64,000 nt of DNA from Reyranella sp. (GTDB lineage: Bacteria > Pseudomonadota > Alphaproteobacteria > Reyranellales > Reyranellaceae): contig NZ_SCVC01000007.1 in assembly GCF_004297405.1 (NCBI RefSeq), forward strand, positions 62,001-126,000. The letters run 5' to 3'. Shown in pieces: positions 18,078 to 26,643 of this stretch. The position numbers and the translations under genes are program-made. Positions within the stretch are counted from its first letter, which is position 1; every line of letters begins with the position of its first letter. Below the pieces are notes generated by a model. That model searched no databases, was not told the DNA's origin, and was given only the letters and a program-made list of their open reading frames with translations.

Positions 18078-20225
18078 ATGTTCGAAGTTTTTCGCAAAGA
18101 GATCGATTGGGCCGGGCGCAAGCTCGTGCTCGAGACCGGCAAGATCGCGCGTCAGGCCGATGGAGCCGTGATGGCGACCTACGGCGGCACCACGGTGCTG
18201 GCCGCTGTCGTGTTCGAGAAGAAGCCGAAGCCTGGCCTCGACTTCTTCCCGCTGACCGTGAACTACCAGGAGAAGGCTTTCGCGGCGGGCAAGATCCCCG
18301 GCGGCTTCTTCAAGCGTGAGGGCCGTCCCAGCGAGAAGGAAATCCTGACCTCGCGCCTGATCGATCGCCCGATCCGTCCGCTGTTCCACGAGAGCTATCG
18401 CAACGAGACGCTGGTCGTCGTCACGACCTTGGCGCACGACATGGAGAACGATCCCGACATTCTGGCGATGGTCGCCACGTCGGCGGCGCTCACCATCTCG
18501 GGCGTGCCCTTCATGGGCCCGATCGGCGCGGCGCGCGTCGGCTATCTCGACGGCAAGTTCGTCGTGAACCCGACCCTGGAGCAGACCGAGGCGAGCTCGC
18601 TCGACCTCGTGGTCGCGGGCACCAAGGAAGGCGTGCTGATGGTCGAGTCGGAAGCCAAGGAGCTTTCCGAGGAAGTCATGCTGGGCGCCGTCATGGAAGC
18701 CCATCGCTCGTTCCAGCCGGTGATTGATGCGATCATCCAGCTCGCCGAGCATTGCGCCAAGGAGCCGCTGCCGCTCACCGATCCGTCGGAAGCGTCCAAG
18801 ACCGTGGCCGAGAAGCTGAAGGCCGACATGCGCGGTAAGTTGGTCGAGGCCTTCGCCGAGACCCAGAAGCAGGCTCGTCAGGCCAAGATCAGCGCCGTGA
18901 AGACCGAGGCCAAGAAGCTGTTCGAAGGTAACGACGAGGCGCTCGCCGCCTTCGGCGAGCAGTTCGGCAACCTCGAGGCCGACGTGGTGCGTACCGCCAT
19001 CCTCGACACCGGCAAGCGCATCGACGGTCGTGACACCAAGACCGTCCGTCCGATCGTGGCGGAAGTCGGCGTGCTTCCGCGCGCTCACGGTTCGTCGCTG
19101 TTCACCCGCGGCGAGACGCAGGCGCTGGTCGTGGCCACGCTGGGCACCGGCCAGGACGAGCAGATCATCGACGCGCTCGAAGGCGAGTACCGCGAAAACT
19201 TCATGCTGCACTACAACTTCCCGCCCTATTCGGTCGGTGAAGTGCGCCGCATGGGGTCGCCCGGCCGCCGCGAGATCGGCCACGGCAAGCTCGCTTGGCG
19301 CGCGATCCGCCCGATGCTGCCCGGCAAGGACAAGTTCCCGTACACGATCCGCATCGTGTCGGAGATCACCGAGAGCAACGGCTCTTCGTCGATGGCCTCG
19401 GTGTGCGGCGGCTCACTGTCGCTGATGGACGCCGGCGTTCCGATGGAGCGTCCGGTGGCCGGCATCGCCATGGGTCTGATCAAGGAAGGCGAGCGCTTCG
19501 CCGTCCTGACGGACATCCTGGGCGACGAGGATCACCTCGGCGACATGGACTTCAAGGTGGCTGGCACCGAGAAGGGTATCACGTCGCTGCAGATGGACAT
19601 CAAGATCACCTCGATCACCGAGGAGATCATGAAGGTGGCACTCGGCCAGGCGAAGGACGGCCGCATCCACATCCTCGGCGAAATGGCCAAGGGTCTGGGC
19701 GGCGCCCGTGACTCGGTCAGCCAGAACGCGCCGCGCATCACACAGTTCACCATTCCGAAGGACAAGATCCGCGAAGTGATCGGCACCGGCGGCAAGGTGA
19801 TCCGCGAGATCACCGAGACGACCGGCACCAAGATCGACATCGAGGACGATGGCACGATCAAGGTCGCCGCCGTCGACGCCAAGCAGGGCCAGGCCGCGAT
19901 CGACTGGATCAAGGGCATCGTGGCCGAGCCGGAAGTGGGCGTGATCTACAACGGCAAGGTCGTGAAGACCGTCGAGTTCGGCGCCTTCGTGAACTTCCTG
20001 GGCGCCCGTGACGGCCTCGTCCATATCTCGGAGCTGGCGCCACGCCGCGTCGCCAAGGTCACCGACGTCGTCAAGGAAGGTGACCAGGTCAAGGTCAAGG
20101 TCCTGGGCGTCGACGACCGCGGCAAGGTCCGCCTCAGCATGAAGGTCGTCGACCAGGAGACGGGCGAGGACATCACGAACAAGCCGCGCGAAGAGGCTCC
20201 GGCCGCTCCTGCGGCAGGCGAGTAA
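18078..20225 (+). CDS. pnp: Polyribonucleotide nucleotidyltransferase (PNPase)
   Basis: 715 residues from ATG 18078; GTG/ATG codons from 18057 are in frame, but GGAAAGGA at 18062-18069 is correctly spaced for 18078 and the family begins MFxxxRKEIxWxGRKL. It degrades RNA phosphorolytically 3' to 5' as a trimer. Order: RNase PH domain 1, helical linker (~210-310), RNase PH domain 2, KH (~557-615, [16 protein letters not shown]), S1 (~621-695, [18 protein letters not shown]). [19 protein letters not shown] is part of the catalytic second RNase PH domain. Own 216-base leader after the rpsO terminator. Confidence 0.98.
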   Translation: MFEVFRKEIDWAGRKLVLETGKIARQADGAVMATYGGTTVLAAVVFEKKPKPGLDFFPLTVNYQEKAFAAGKIPGGFFKREGRPSEKEILTSRLIDRPIRPLFHESYRNETLVVVTTLAHDMENDPDILAMVATSAALTISGVPFMGPIGAARVGYLDGKFVVNPTLEQTEASSLDLVVAGTKEGVLMVESEAKELSEEVMLGAVMEAHRSFQPVIDAIIQLAEHCAKEPLPLTDPSEASKTVAEKLKADMRGKLVEAFAETQKQARQAKISAVKTEAKKLFEGNDEALAAFGEQFGNLEADVVRTAILDTGKRIDGRDTKTVRPIVAEVGVLPRAHGSSLFTRGETQALVVATLGTGQDEQIIDALEGEYRENFMLHYNFPPYSVGEVRRMGSPGRREIGHGKLAWRAIRPMLPGKDKFPYTIRIVSEITESNGSSSMASVCGGSLSLMDAGVPMERPVAGIAMGLIKEGERFAVLTDILGDEDHLGDMDFKVAGTEKGITSLQMDIKITSITEEIMKVALGQAKDGRIHILGEMAKGLGGARDSVSQNAPRITQFTIPKDKIREVIGTGGKVIREITETTGTKIDIEDDGTIKVAAVDAKQGQAAIDWIKGIVAEPEVGVIYNGKVVKTVEFGAFVNFLGARDGLVHISELAPRRVAKVTDVVKEGDQVKVKVLGVDDRGKVRLSMKVVDQETGEDITNKPREEAPAAPAAGE

Positions 20226-20244
20226 GCCCTTTCAACGAAAACGG

Positions 20245-20274
20245 AAACGGCGGCCCGTATGGGCCGCCGTTTTT
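20245..20274 (+). terminator. Intrinsic terminator after pnp
   Basis: AAACGGCGGCCC (20245-20256), loop GTAT, GGGCCGCCGTTT (20261-20272) followed by more T. Perfect 12-bp stem. The A-run on the left means it could also terminate the convergent gene ending at 20292. Confidence 0.92.
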
Positions 20275-20291
20275 GTTTGTGCGTCGATCGA

Positions 20292-20735
20292 TCAATAGGC
20301 CGTGAAATCTTTGAAGGGTCGGCGCATGACGAGCGGCATGCTGAAGCTGCCTTCGAATCTGTAGTAGCTCTTCTCGACGTCGCGCGCCCTGCACTCCGTC
20401 TCCAACGCCGGGTCGTCGGTACCTGGCGTGGGAAAGCGCACGTTGGCCAGCACGGCCTGGACCAGTTCGGCGTTCTGTTGTGCACTGCTGCCGGCGCCGC
20501 GCAGTTTGACGAGCGCGTCCTGAAGCTCGGCATGGACGATGAAATAGGTGAAGGGCGCCATCTCGGTGTTGTGGCGCAGGCAATAGAAGACCAGCGTGCG
20601 GTCGGCGGCGTAGGTCTTGGCCGACTCGAGCGCGGCCTGAAAGCTGATGGGCGTCAGCAGCTCGGCCGCAGCGGCACCCGGGAGAGAGCAACAAGCCAGG
20701 GCGCCGGCGAGATATCTCGGGAGGATCGGGCGCAT
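20292..20735 (-). CDS. Hypothetical secreted protein
   Basis: 147 residues with a clear Sec signal peptide (RYLAGALACCSLPGAAAAE, cleavage likely after AAA near residue 23). The mature ~124 residues have two Cys (YCLRHN and ETECRA) that could form a disulfide. No family recognised. It lies downstream of fabI on the same strand after a 41-base gap and ends near the shared pnp terminator. Periplasmic location is inferred; function unknown. Confidence 0.7.
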   Translation of the reverse strand: MRPILPRYLAGALACCSLPGAAAAELLTPISFQAALESAKTYAADRTLVFYCLRHNTEMAPFTYFIVHAELQDALVKLRGAGSSAQQNAELVQAVLANVRFPTPGTDDPALETECRARDVEKSYYRFEGSFSMPLVMRRPFKDFTAY

Positions 20736-20776
20736 GGCCCGATCATAGCACGGTGCGAGAGGCTATTCGGTGCCCG

Positions 20777-21679
20777 TTACTCGCTGCCGGGCGTCACGCT
20801 GCCATCGTGCGGCAGGCCGATGACATGGTAGCCGGCATCGACGAAGTGCACCGTGCCGGTGACGCCCGCGCTCAGGTCCGAGAGCAGGTAGAGCGCCGCG
20901 CCGCCCACATCGGTGAGCTCGACATTGCGGCGCAGCGGCGAGGCTTCGCGCGAGACGCGATAAACGTAGCGGGCACCGCCGATCACTGCGCCCGCGAGCG
21001 TGCGCATGGGGCCGGCAGAGAGGGCGTTCACCCGCACGCCCTGCGGGCCGAGATCGGCCGCGAGATAGCGGACGCTGGCTTCGAGTGCGGCCTTGGCTAC
21101 GCCCATCACGTTGTAGGAGGGCATCACGCGCGTGGCGCCCTCATAGGTCAGCGTGATCATGCTGCCGCCTTCATTCATCAGCGGCAGGGCGCGCCGCGCG
21201 ATATCGGTGAAGGAATAGCAGGAGATGGTGAGGCTGCGCTGGAAGTTGGACTTGGTCGTGTCGACGTAGCGACCCTTCAGCTCCTCCTTGTCGGAGAAGG
21301 CGATGGCATGGACCACGAAGTCGAGCCGGCCCCAGTCCTTCTCCAGCGTCTCGAACAGTCGGTCGAGGCTCGCCTCGTCCTCGACATCGGCCTCGACGAT
21401 GACAGTCGAGCCGAGCTTCTGCACCATGGGCAGCACGCGCTTACCGAAAGCCGCGCCCTGATAGGTGAAGGCGAGTTCGGCGCCGGCGGCATGCAGCGAC
21501 TGCGCGATGCCCCAGGCGATCGAGCGGTCGTTGGCAACGCCCATGATCAGGCCGCGCTTGCCGGCCATCAGCTTGGGAACGTCAGGCAGCGTCGCGGGCT
21601 TGGCGCCTGATGCCGGAGTCGCTGCCGCACCGCTGCCCGAGGCATCGGGCGCGGCGGAGAGGGTCCTTTCGGTGGACAT
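20777..21679 (-). CDS. fabI: Enoyl-[acyl-carrier-protein] reductase (NADH)
   Basis: 300 residues from ATG 21679; the frame stays open to 21814, but that runs into fabB. FabI reduces trans-2-enoyl-ACP in the last step of each fatty acid elongation cycle. The nucleotide-binding motif is GKRGLIMGVANDRSIAWGIA; the catalytic Tyr/Lys pair is in SYNVMGVAKAALE (Y-x6-K). A ~38-residue low-complexity N-terminal extension rich in Ala, Ser and Pro precedes the fold and is unusual; an internal start near MAGKRG is an alternative. Last gene of fabA-fabB-fabI, 10 bases after fabB. Confidence 0.92.
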   Translation of the reverse strand: MSTERTLSAAPDASGSGAAATPASGAKPATLPDVPKLMAGKRGLIMGVANDRSIAWGIAQSLHAAGAELAFTYQGAAFGKRVLPMVQKLGSTVIVEADVEDEASLDRLFETLEKDWGRLDFVVHAIAFSDKEELKGRYVDTTKSNFQRSLTISCYSFTDIARRALPLMNEGGSMITLTYEGATRVMPSYNVMGVAKAALEASVRYLAADLGPQGVRVNALSAGPMRTLAGAVIGGARYVYRVSREASPLRRNVELTDVGGAALYLLSDLSAGVTGTVHFVDAGYHVIGLPHDGSVTPGSE

Positions 21680-21689
21680 CGGATCCTTC

Positions 21690-22925
21690 TCAGTGATCGT
21701 AGCGGGAGAAGAGCAGGCAGGCGTTGGTGCCGCCGAAGCCGAAGCTGTTCGACAAAACGGTTTGCAGGCCGGCGTTGTCGATGCGCTCGCGGGCGATCGG
21801 ATAGCCCTCCGCACCAGGGTCGAGGTTTTCGATGTTGGCCGATGCGGCGATGAAGTCTTCCTTCATCATCAGGAGCGAATAGATCGCCTCGTGCGCGCCG
21901 GTGGCGCCCTGGCTGTGCCCGGTCAGCGATTTGGTCGAACTGACCGTCGGAAGCTTGTCGCCGAACACCTTGCGGATCGCATCGAGCTCGGTGATGTCGC
22001 CGACCGGCGTCGAGGTGCCGTGCGTGTTGATGTAGTCGACCGGCAGGTTGCGCCGGGCACCGCCGTCGAAGCCTTCGAGGGCCAAACGCATGCAGCGCAG
22101 TGCGCCTTCACCCGAGGGGGCCACCATATCGGCGCCGTCCGAGGTCGCGCCGTAGCCGATCACTTCGGCGTAGATCTTGGCGCCGCGCGCCTTGGCGACC
22201 TCCAGTTCTTCCAGCACGAGGATGCCGCCGCCACCGGCGATGACGAAGCCGTCGCGGTCCTTGTCGTAGGCGCGGCTCGCACGCTGCGGCGTGTCGTTGT
22301 ACTTCGCCGACATGGCGCCCATGGCGTCGAACAGTACAGACAGGGTCCAGTCGAGCTCTTCGCCGCCACCCGCGAACATGCGGTCGGCCTTGCCGAGCTG
22401 GATGCACTCCACGGCATTGCCGATGCAGTGCGCTGACGTCGAGCAGGCGGAGCTGATCGAATAGCTCAGCCCCTTGATCTTGTAGGCAGTCGAGAGGTTC
22501 GCCGAGACCGTGCTCGACATGGCGCGCGGCACCTGGAAGGGGCCGACCCGCTTGGGGCCCTTCTCCTTGGCGATGATCGCGGACTGCACGATGGCGCCGG
22601 TCGTCGGGCCACCCGAGCCCGCTACCAGGCCGGTCCGTTCGTTGGAAATTTCCGCCTCGCCGAGGCCTGCATCTGCGATCGCCTCCTTCATGGCGAGGTA
22701 GGCGTAGGCGCCGCCGTTACCCATGAAGCGCATGAGGCGCCGGTCGACCAGCTCCTCGACATTGAGTTTGAGTGTGCCGGCGATCTGGCTGCGGAAGCCC
22801 AGTTCCTTGTACTGCGGGACGAACTCGATACCCGACTTGCCGTCCTTCAACGATTTCGTCACCTCGGCGGCATTGTTGCCGATCGGGGAGACGACGCCGA
22901 GGCCGGTGACGACGACGCGCTTCAT
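21690..22925 (-). CDS. fabB: 3-oxoacyl-[acyl-carrier-protein] synthase I
   Basis: 411 residues from ATG 22925; the longer open frame to 23216 is antisense-free extension through fabA. FabB elongates acyl chains and is essential for unsaturated fatty acid synthesis. Catalytic triad residues: Cys in [18 protein letters not shown], His in [14 protein letters not shown], His in [15 protein letters not shown]. The C-terminus [12 protein letters not shown] is canonical. Its start overlaps the fabA stop (ATGA), so the two are translationally coupled, matching their joint role in the anaerobic unsaturated fatty acid pathway. Confidence 0.97.
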   Translation of the reverse strand: MKRVVVTGLGVVSPIGNNAAEVTKSLKDGKSGIEFVPQYKELGFRSQIAGTLKLNVEELVDRRLMRFMGNGGAYAYLAMKEAIADAGLGEAEISNERTGLVAGSGGPTTGAIVQSAIIAKEKGPKRVGPFQVPRAMSSTVSANLSTAYKIKGLSYSISSACSTSAHCIGNAVECIQLGKADRMFAGGGEELDWTLSVLFDAMGAMSAKYNDTPQRASRAYDKDRDGFVIAGGGGILVLEELEVAKARGAKIYAEVIGYGATSDGADMVAPSGEGALRCMRLALEGFDGGARRNLPVDYINTHGTSTPVGDITELDAIRKVFGDKLPTVSSTKSLTGHSQGATGAHEAIYSLLMMKEDFIAASANIENLDPGAEGYPIARERIDNAGLQTVLSNSFGFGGTNACLLFSRYDH

Positions 22926-23455
22926 CAGCCCGCCGCTGCGGCCGGCGCCGCGTCCTGGAACAGGCCGACTTTCAGGCCGCTCACCTCGAAGACCTGCTCG
23001 CCGTCGGCATGAACGACACCGTCGCCAATGCCCAGGACCAGCTTTCGCAGGATCACGCGCTTGAGATGCACGTGATAGGTCAGCTTGCGCACCGTGGGGA
23101 CGATCATGCCCGTGAACTTGACTTCGCCGACGCCCAGCGCCCGGCCACGACCCGGCGCCTTCATCCAGCCGAGGAAGAAGCCCAGCATCTGCCACAGCGC
23201 GTCGAGGCCGAGGCACCCCGGCATCACCGGGTCGCCCTTGAAATGGCAGGCGAAGAACCAGAGGTCGGGCTTCACGTCGAGCTCCGCCACGATCTCGCCC
23301 TTGCCGTACAGGCCGCCCTTGTCATCGATCTTGACGATACGATCGAACATCAGCATCGGCGGCAGCGGCAGCTGGGCGTTGCCCGGGCCGAAAAGGTGCC
23401 CCTTGGCGCACTCGATCAGGTCTTCGAAGGTATAACTATGCTTCTGCTCGCTCAC
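22925..23455 (-). CDS. fabA: 3-hydroxydecanoyl-[ACP] dehydratase/isomerase
   Basis: 176 residues from GTG 23455, close to the ~172 of the family; a GTG two codons earlier (23461) is possible, but AGGA spaced 8 bases away favours 23455. FabA dehydrates 3-hydroxydecanoyl-ACP and isomerises the product to the cis-3 form, the branch to unsaturated fatty acids. The active-site His is in [20 protein letters not shown], nearly identical to the enterobacterial motif. First gene of fabA-fabB-fabI. It is divergent from irr. Confidence 0.96.
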   Translation of the reverse strand: MSEQKHSYTFEDLIECAKGHLFGPGNAQLPLPPMLMFDRIVKIDDKGGLYGKGEIVAELDVKPDLWFFACHFKGDPVMPGCLGLDALWQMLGFFLGWMKAPGRGRALGVGEVKFTGMIVPTVRKLTYHVHLKRVILRKLVLGIGDGVVHADGEQVFEVSGLKVGLFQDAAPAAAAG

Positions 23456-23496
23456 TTTCACCGTCCTGCGGCCACCCCACGCGGGCGTCGGGCGGC

Positions 23497-23525
23497 AGAA
23501 TAGGGATGCCGGACGCCCGGCGCAA
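23497..23525 (-). promoter_or_regulatory. Possible promoter of fabA-fabB-fabI
   Basis: On the minus strand TTGCGC (23525-23520) and TATTCT (23502-23497) are 17 bases apart. The -35 is weak (3/6) and the -10 fair (4/6). A start near 23490 would give a ~35-base leader. Confidence 0.35.
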
Positions 23526-23590
23526 ACCACCCCAAAACGCCCCTTCCGCCTTGTCTTAGGGGGCAAACAGGGTGAACAACAGCCCTTTTC

Positions 23591-23618
23591 TTGTCCTTTT
23601 CTCCTGCTTACATATGAT
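23591..23618 (+). promoter_or_regulatory. Candidate promoter of irr
   Basis: TTGTCC (23591-23596) and TATGAT (23613-23618), 16-base spacer; hexamers match 4/6 and 5/6. A start 7-8 bases downstream falls at 23625-23626, the A of the ATG at 23626, implying a leaderless message. Confidence 0.45.
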
Positions 23619-23625
23619 TGCAACG

Positions 23626-24033
23626 ATGTCTGGCAATAGCCTCGACTTCCCCGCCCGCCTCCGTGCGGCCGGCCTGCGCCCGACGCGGCAGCGGGTGGCG
23701 TTGGCGCGCGTGCTTTTTGAGGCCGGCCATCGCCATGTCACGGCCGAAAGCCTGCATGCCGAGGTCAAGGCGAGCCGCATGTCGGTATCCCTGGCCACCG
23801 TCTACAACGCGCTGAACCAGTTTCGCGATGCCGGCTTGCTGCGCGAAGTGGTGGTGGCGCCCGGCCGGTCCTATTTCGATACCAACACCGGCCACCATCA
23901 TCACTTCTACATCGAGCCGGATGGCGAACTGCACGACTTCCCCTCGGAGAAGGTGACCATCGCCGGCCTGCCGACACCCCCCAAGGGCACGCGCCTGTCG
24001 CGCGTCGACGTGATCGTCCGCGTCCGCCGCTGA
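23626..24033 (+). CDS. irr: Iron response regulator Irr (Fur family)
   Basis: 135 residues from ATG 23626; ATG 23614 and an earlier start are also in frame, but 23614 lies inside the probable -10 element. Winged-helix N-terminal domain ([18 protein letters not shown], then [20 protein letters not shown]) and a dimerisation/metal domain with the His cluster GHHHHFYIE, a hallmark of Irr. Irr senses haem status and controls iron genes under iron limitation in alphaproteobacteria. The haem regulatory motif (GCPx) of the Bradyrhizobium type is absent, as in several other Irr proteins. An Irr-box lies 46 bases downstream. Confidence 0.88.
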   Translation: MSGNSLDFPARLRAAGLRPTRQRVALARVLFEAGHRHVTAESLHAEVKASRMSVSLATVYNALNQFRDAGLLREVVVAPGRSYFDTNTGHHHHFYIEPDGELHDFPSEKVTIAGLPTPPKGTRLSRVDVIVRVRR

Positions 24034-24078
24034 ACGACGCGTGTCTGTAATCTAAGGCTTGCGAATCGTTTGCAAGTT

Positions 24079-24093
24079 TTAGAATAGTTCTAA
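24079..24093. promoter_or_regulatory. Irr-box / iron control element upstream of rubrerythrin
   Basis: TTAGAA (24079-24084), TAG, TTCTAA (24088-24093), a perfect 6-3-6 inverted repeat preceded by TT. It agrees with the TTTAGAA-N3-TTCTAAA form of the iron control element bound by Irr. It lies just upstream of a -35-like TTGACG (24099-24104) and between irr and the rubrerythrin gene. Confidence 0.7.
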
Positions 24094-24098
24094 TCTTC

Positions 24099-24128
24099 TT
24101 GACGGTATCGCCGCCGGAATCCTAAATC
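24099..24128 (+). promoter_or_regulatory. Possible rubrerythrin promoter
   Basis: TTGACG (24099-24104; 5/6) and TAAATC (24123-24128; weak) with an 18-base spacer. It lies immediately after the Irr-box and ends 44 bases before the ATG. Confidence 0.4.
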
Positions 24129-24172
24129 CTCGGTGAGATTGGCGGATGGGCCGATCGCATAGGAGGAAGACC

Positions 24173-24592
24173 ATGGCGAACCTCAAGGGATCCAAGACCG
24201 AAGACAATCTGAAGGCCGCCTTCGCGGGCGAGAGCCAGGCGAACCGCCGCTACCTGTACTTCGCTCAAAAGGCCGACGTCGAAGGCTACAACGATGTCGC
24301 GGCCGTTTTCCGTTCGACCGCTGAAGGCGAGACCGGCCACGCGCACGGTCATCTCGAGTTCCTCGAGGTGAGCGGCGACCCGGCGACCGGCCTGCCGATC
24401 GGCGAGACCACGTCGAACCTCAAGGCCGCGATTGCGGGTGAGACGCACGAGTACACCGACATGTACCCGGGCATGGCGCGCACGGCGCGCGAAGAAGGCT
24501 TCGCCGAAATCGCCGACTGGTTCGAAACGCTGGCGAAGGCCGAGAAGAGCCACGCCGGTCGTTTCCAGAAGGCGCTCGACACGATGGCCTGA
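24173..24592 (+). CDS. Rubrerythrin (erythrin type, no rubredoxin domain)
   Basis: 139 residues from ATG 24173, with AGGAGGA at 24161-24167. A ferritin-like four-helix bundle with a diiron site, reducing hydrogen peroxide or holding iron. Ligand motifs: [46 protein letters not shown] and [10 protein letters not shown]. The C-terminal CxxC rubredoxin domain of classical rubrerythrins is missing, so an external electron donor is needed; the Fe-S protein encoded next is a plausible one. Probable Irr control through the element at 24079-24093. Confidence 0.93.
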   Translation: MANLKGSKTEDNLKAAFAGESQANRRYLYFAQKADVEGYNDVAAVFRSTAEGETGHAHGHLEFLEVSGDPATGLPIGETTSNLKAAIAGETHEYTDMYPGMARTAREEGFAEIADWFETLAKAEKSHAGRFQKALDTMA

Positions 24593-24609
24593 GCCTTCCG
24601 GGCTCTCGA

Positions 24610-24637
24610 AAGGGGACCCCGCACGGGTCCCCTTTTT
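24610..24637 (+). terminator. Intrinsic terminator after rubrerythrin gene
   Basis: AAGGGGACCC (24610-24619) pairs with GGGTCCCCTT (24625-24634) over a 5-base loop, and the T-run continues to 24637. It separates the rubrerythrin gene from the Fe-S gene, so downstream expression needs readthrough or another promoter. Confidence 0.85.
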
Positions 24638-24690
24638 CGTCTAGCTTACCGATCAAACCCCGCTACCCGCCGGCAGCAGAGCACCACACC

Positions 24691-26049
24691 ATGCGCGAAG
24701 GCAGCCTCGAAGCCCCGATCCGACACGCTCTCGATTGGCAGAACCCCTGGTTCTGGGACGAGAAGGCGCTCGAAAAGGAGATGGAGCGGGTCTTCGATAT
24801 CTGTCACGGCTGCCGACGCTGCTTCAACCTCTGCGATTCCTTCCCGCGTCTGTTCGACCTGATCGACAACGGTCCGACCGGCGAACTCGACGGCGTGAAG
24901 AAGGAGGACTACGCGCAGGTCGAGGAAGCCTGCACGCTCTGCGACATGTGCTTCATGACCAAATGCCCCTACGTGCCGCCGCACGAATGGGCGCTCGACT
25001 TTCCGCACCTGATGCTGCGCCATCGCGCGGTCCAGGCGCGCAAGAACGGCGTCGACTTCGTGGCGCGGCAGCTCGCCGACACCGATCGCATGGGCCGGCT
25101 CGGCACCTTCACTGCCACGGCGGCGAATTGGGTGACCGACGAGCACAACACGACCATGCGCAAGAGCATGGAAAAGTTCGCGGATATCCATCACGGCGCG
25201 CGCCTGCCGCGCTATGCCGGGGAAACCTTCGAAATCCGCGCGCGTCGCGAAGGCGCTGAACTGAACGAAGCCGCACCCGCCTTCGGCAAGCGCAAGGCCG
25301 TGCTCTACGCAACCTGCTTCGTGAACTTCAACAATACCGACATCGGTGCCGCCGCGCGTGCGGTGCTGGCGAAGAACGGTGTCGAGACCGAGGTCGTGCA
25401 TCCCGCCTGCTGCGGCATGCCCAAGCTCGAACTGGGCGACATCGAATCGGTCGCTGCGGCGGCCCACAATGTTTCGGCGGCGCTGCTGCCGTGGGTCGAC
25501 AAGGGCTACGATATCGTCGCGCTGACGCCGTCCTGTGCGCTGATGCTGAAGTTCGAATGGCCGCTGATCTGTCCCAAGGATCCCGCCATCGAACGCCTGA
25601 GCAATGCGACCTTCGACCTCTCCGAATATATCGTCGACATCGCCAAGAAGAACGGGTTGGCGCCGGGCCTCGAACCCCTGGAGGGAGGCGTCAGCGTCCA
25701 TCTCGCCTGCCATGCGCGGGCACAGAACATGGGCGCCAAGGCGGCCGAAATGCTGCGCCTCATTCCCAAGACACGCGTGGCGGTAATCGAACGCTGCAGC
25801 GGCCATGGCGGCATCTGGGGCGCGCGCACCGAGAATTTCGAGACGGCGGTGAAGGTCGGCAAGCCCGCGGCGCAGACCGCCCTCAAGAACGACACCAGCT
25901 TCGTTGCTTCGGAATGCCCGCTGGCCGCCGATCATCTCATGCAGGTGATGGAAATCACGGCCGGCGAACAGAAGCCCAAGCCCTCGCGTGCCGATCATCC
26001 GATCGAGCTGCTGGCGCGCGCTTACGGTATCGGAAGGCAGGAAGCATGA
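24691..26049 (+). CDS. GlpC/heterodisulfide-reductase-like Fe-S protein
   Basis: 452 residues. Two ferredoxin-type motifs bind [4Fe-4S] clusters: CHGCRRCFNLC near residue 38 and CTLCDMCFMTKCP near 80. Two CCG-type modules follow, the first ending PACCGMPKLE near 240. The second ends ERCSGHGG near 369, where CSG replaces CCG, so one ligand is lost. Related proteins are electron-transfer subunits such as GlpC. No signal peptide or clear membrane segment. Its stop overlaps the DUF3501 start (ATGA), and the rubrerythrin gene precedes it, a set seen in many proteobacteria. A role in feeding electrons to rubrerythrin is inference. Confidence 0.85.
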   Translation: MREGSLEAPIRHALDWQNPWFWDEKALEKEMERVFDICHGCRRCFNLCDSFPRLFDLIDNGPTGELDGVKKEDYAQVEEACTLCDMCFMTKCPYVPPHEWALDFPHLMLRHRAVQARKNGVDFVARQLADTDRMGRLGTFTATAANWVTDEHNTTMRKSMEKFADIHHGARLPRYAGETFEIRARREGAELNEAAPAFGKRKAVLYATCFVNFNNTDIGAAARAVLAKNGVETEVVHPACCGMPKLELGDIESVAAAAHNVSAALLPWVDKGYDIVALTPSCALMLKFEWPLICPKDPAIERLSNATFDLSEYIVDIAKKNGLAPGLEPLEGGVSVHLACHARAQNMGAKAAEMLRLIPKTRVAVIERCSGHGGIWGARTENFETAVKVGKPAAQTALKNDTSFVASECPLAADHLMQVMEITAGEQKPKPSRADHPIELLARAYGIGRQEA

Positions 26050-26633
26050 CCCCGCGCAAGATCGATGCCTCGATGATCATCCCGCTGGCGGAGTATGTCG
26101 GCCAGCGTGCCGAGCGCCGCAAGCGGATCGCCGAGATCAAGAAGAGCCGCCGGCTCGAGGTCGGGCCGTTCGCGACCTTCTACTTCGAGTCCTACGATAC
26201 GATGCTGCACCAGGTGCACGAGATGCTCTTCATCGAGAAGGGCGGCGCCGAACAGCTCGTCGACGAACTCGCGGCCTACAATCCATTGATCCCACAGGGC
26301 AGCGAGCTAGTCGCTACGGTGATGTTCGAGATCGACGATCCGCTGCGCCGCGCGCGCGTCCTCGCCACGCTCGGTGGCGTCGAGCAGCGTGCGTTCATCC
26401 GCATCAACGGCGCGACAGTGCGTGGCGTGGCGGAAGACGATCAGGAGCGCTCGCGTGAAGACGGCAAGGCCTCGGCCGTGCAGTTCATCCGCTTCCCCTT
26501 CACTGCTGCCGAGAGCGCCGCCTTCAAGAGCGGTGCGGGCGACGTCGTGGTCGGCTTCGACCATCCCAACTACGGCCACATGGCCGTGATGCCTGAGGCC
26601 GTTCGTCAGGCCCTCTCGGCCGACTTCGCCTGA
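26046..26633 (+). CDS. DUF3501 family protein
   Basis: 195 residues, cytosolic, no membrane segment. Opens KIDASMIIPLAEYVGQRAER and contains GPFATFYFESYDTMLHQVHE and RFPFTAAESAAFKSG, which I recognise as DUF3501. No catalytic motif is evident. It is translationally coupled to the Fe-S protein (4-base overlap), and the rubrerythrin-FeS-DUF3501 order points to a shared redox or iron-stress function that has not been defined biochemically to my knowledge. Confidence 0.82.
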   Translation: MTPRKIDASMIIPLAEYVGQRAERRKRIAEIKKSRRLEVGPFATFYFESYDTMLHQVHEMLFIEKGGAEQLVDELAAYNPLIPQGSELVATVMFEIDDPLRRARVLATLGGVEQRAFIRINGATVRGVAEDDQERSREDGKASAVQFIRFPFTAAESAAFKSGAGDVVVGFDHPNYGHMAVMPEAVRQALSADFA

Positions 26634-26643
26634 CCTTCAAGGT

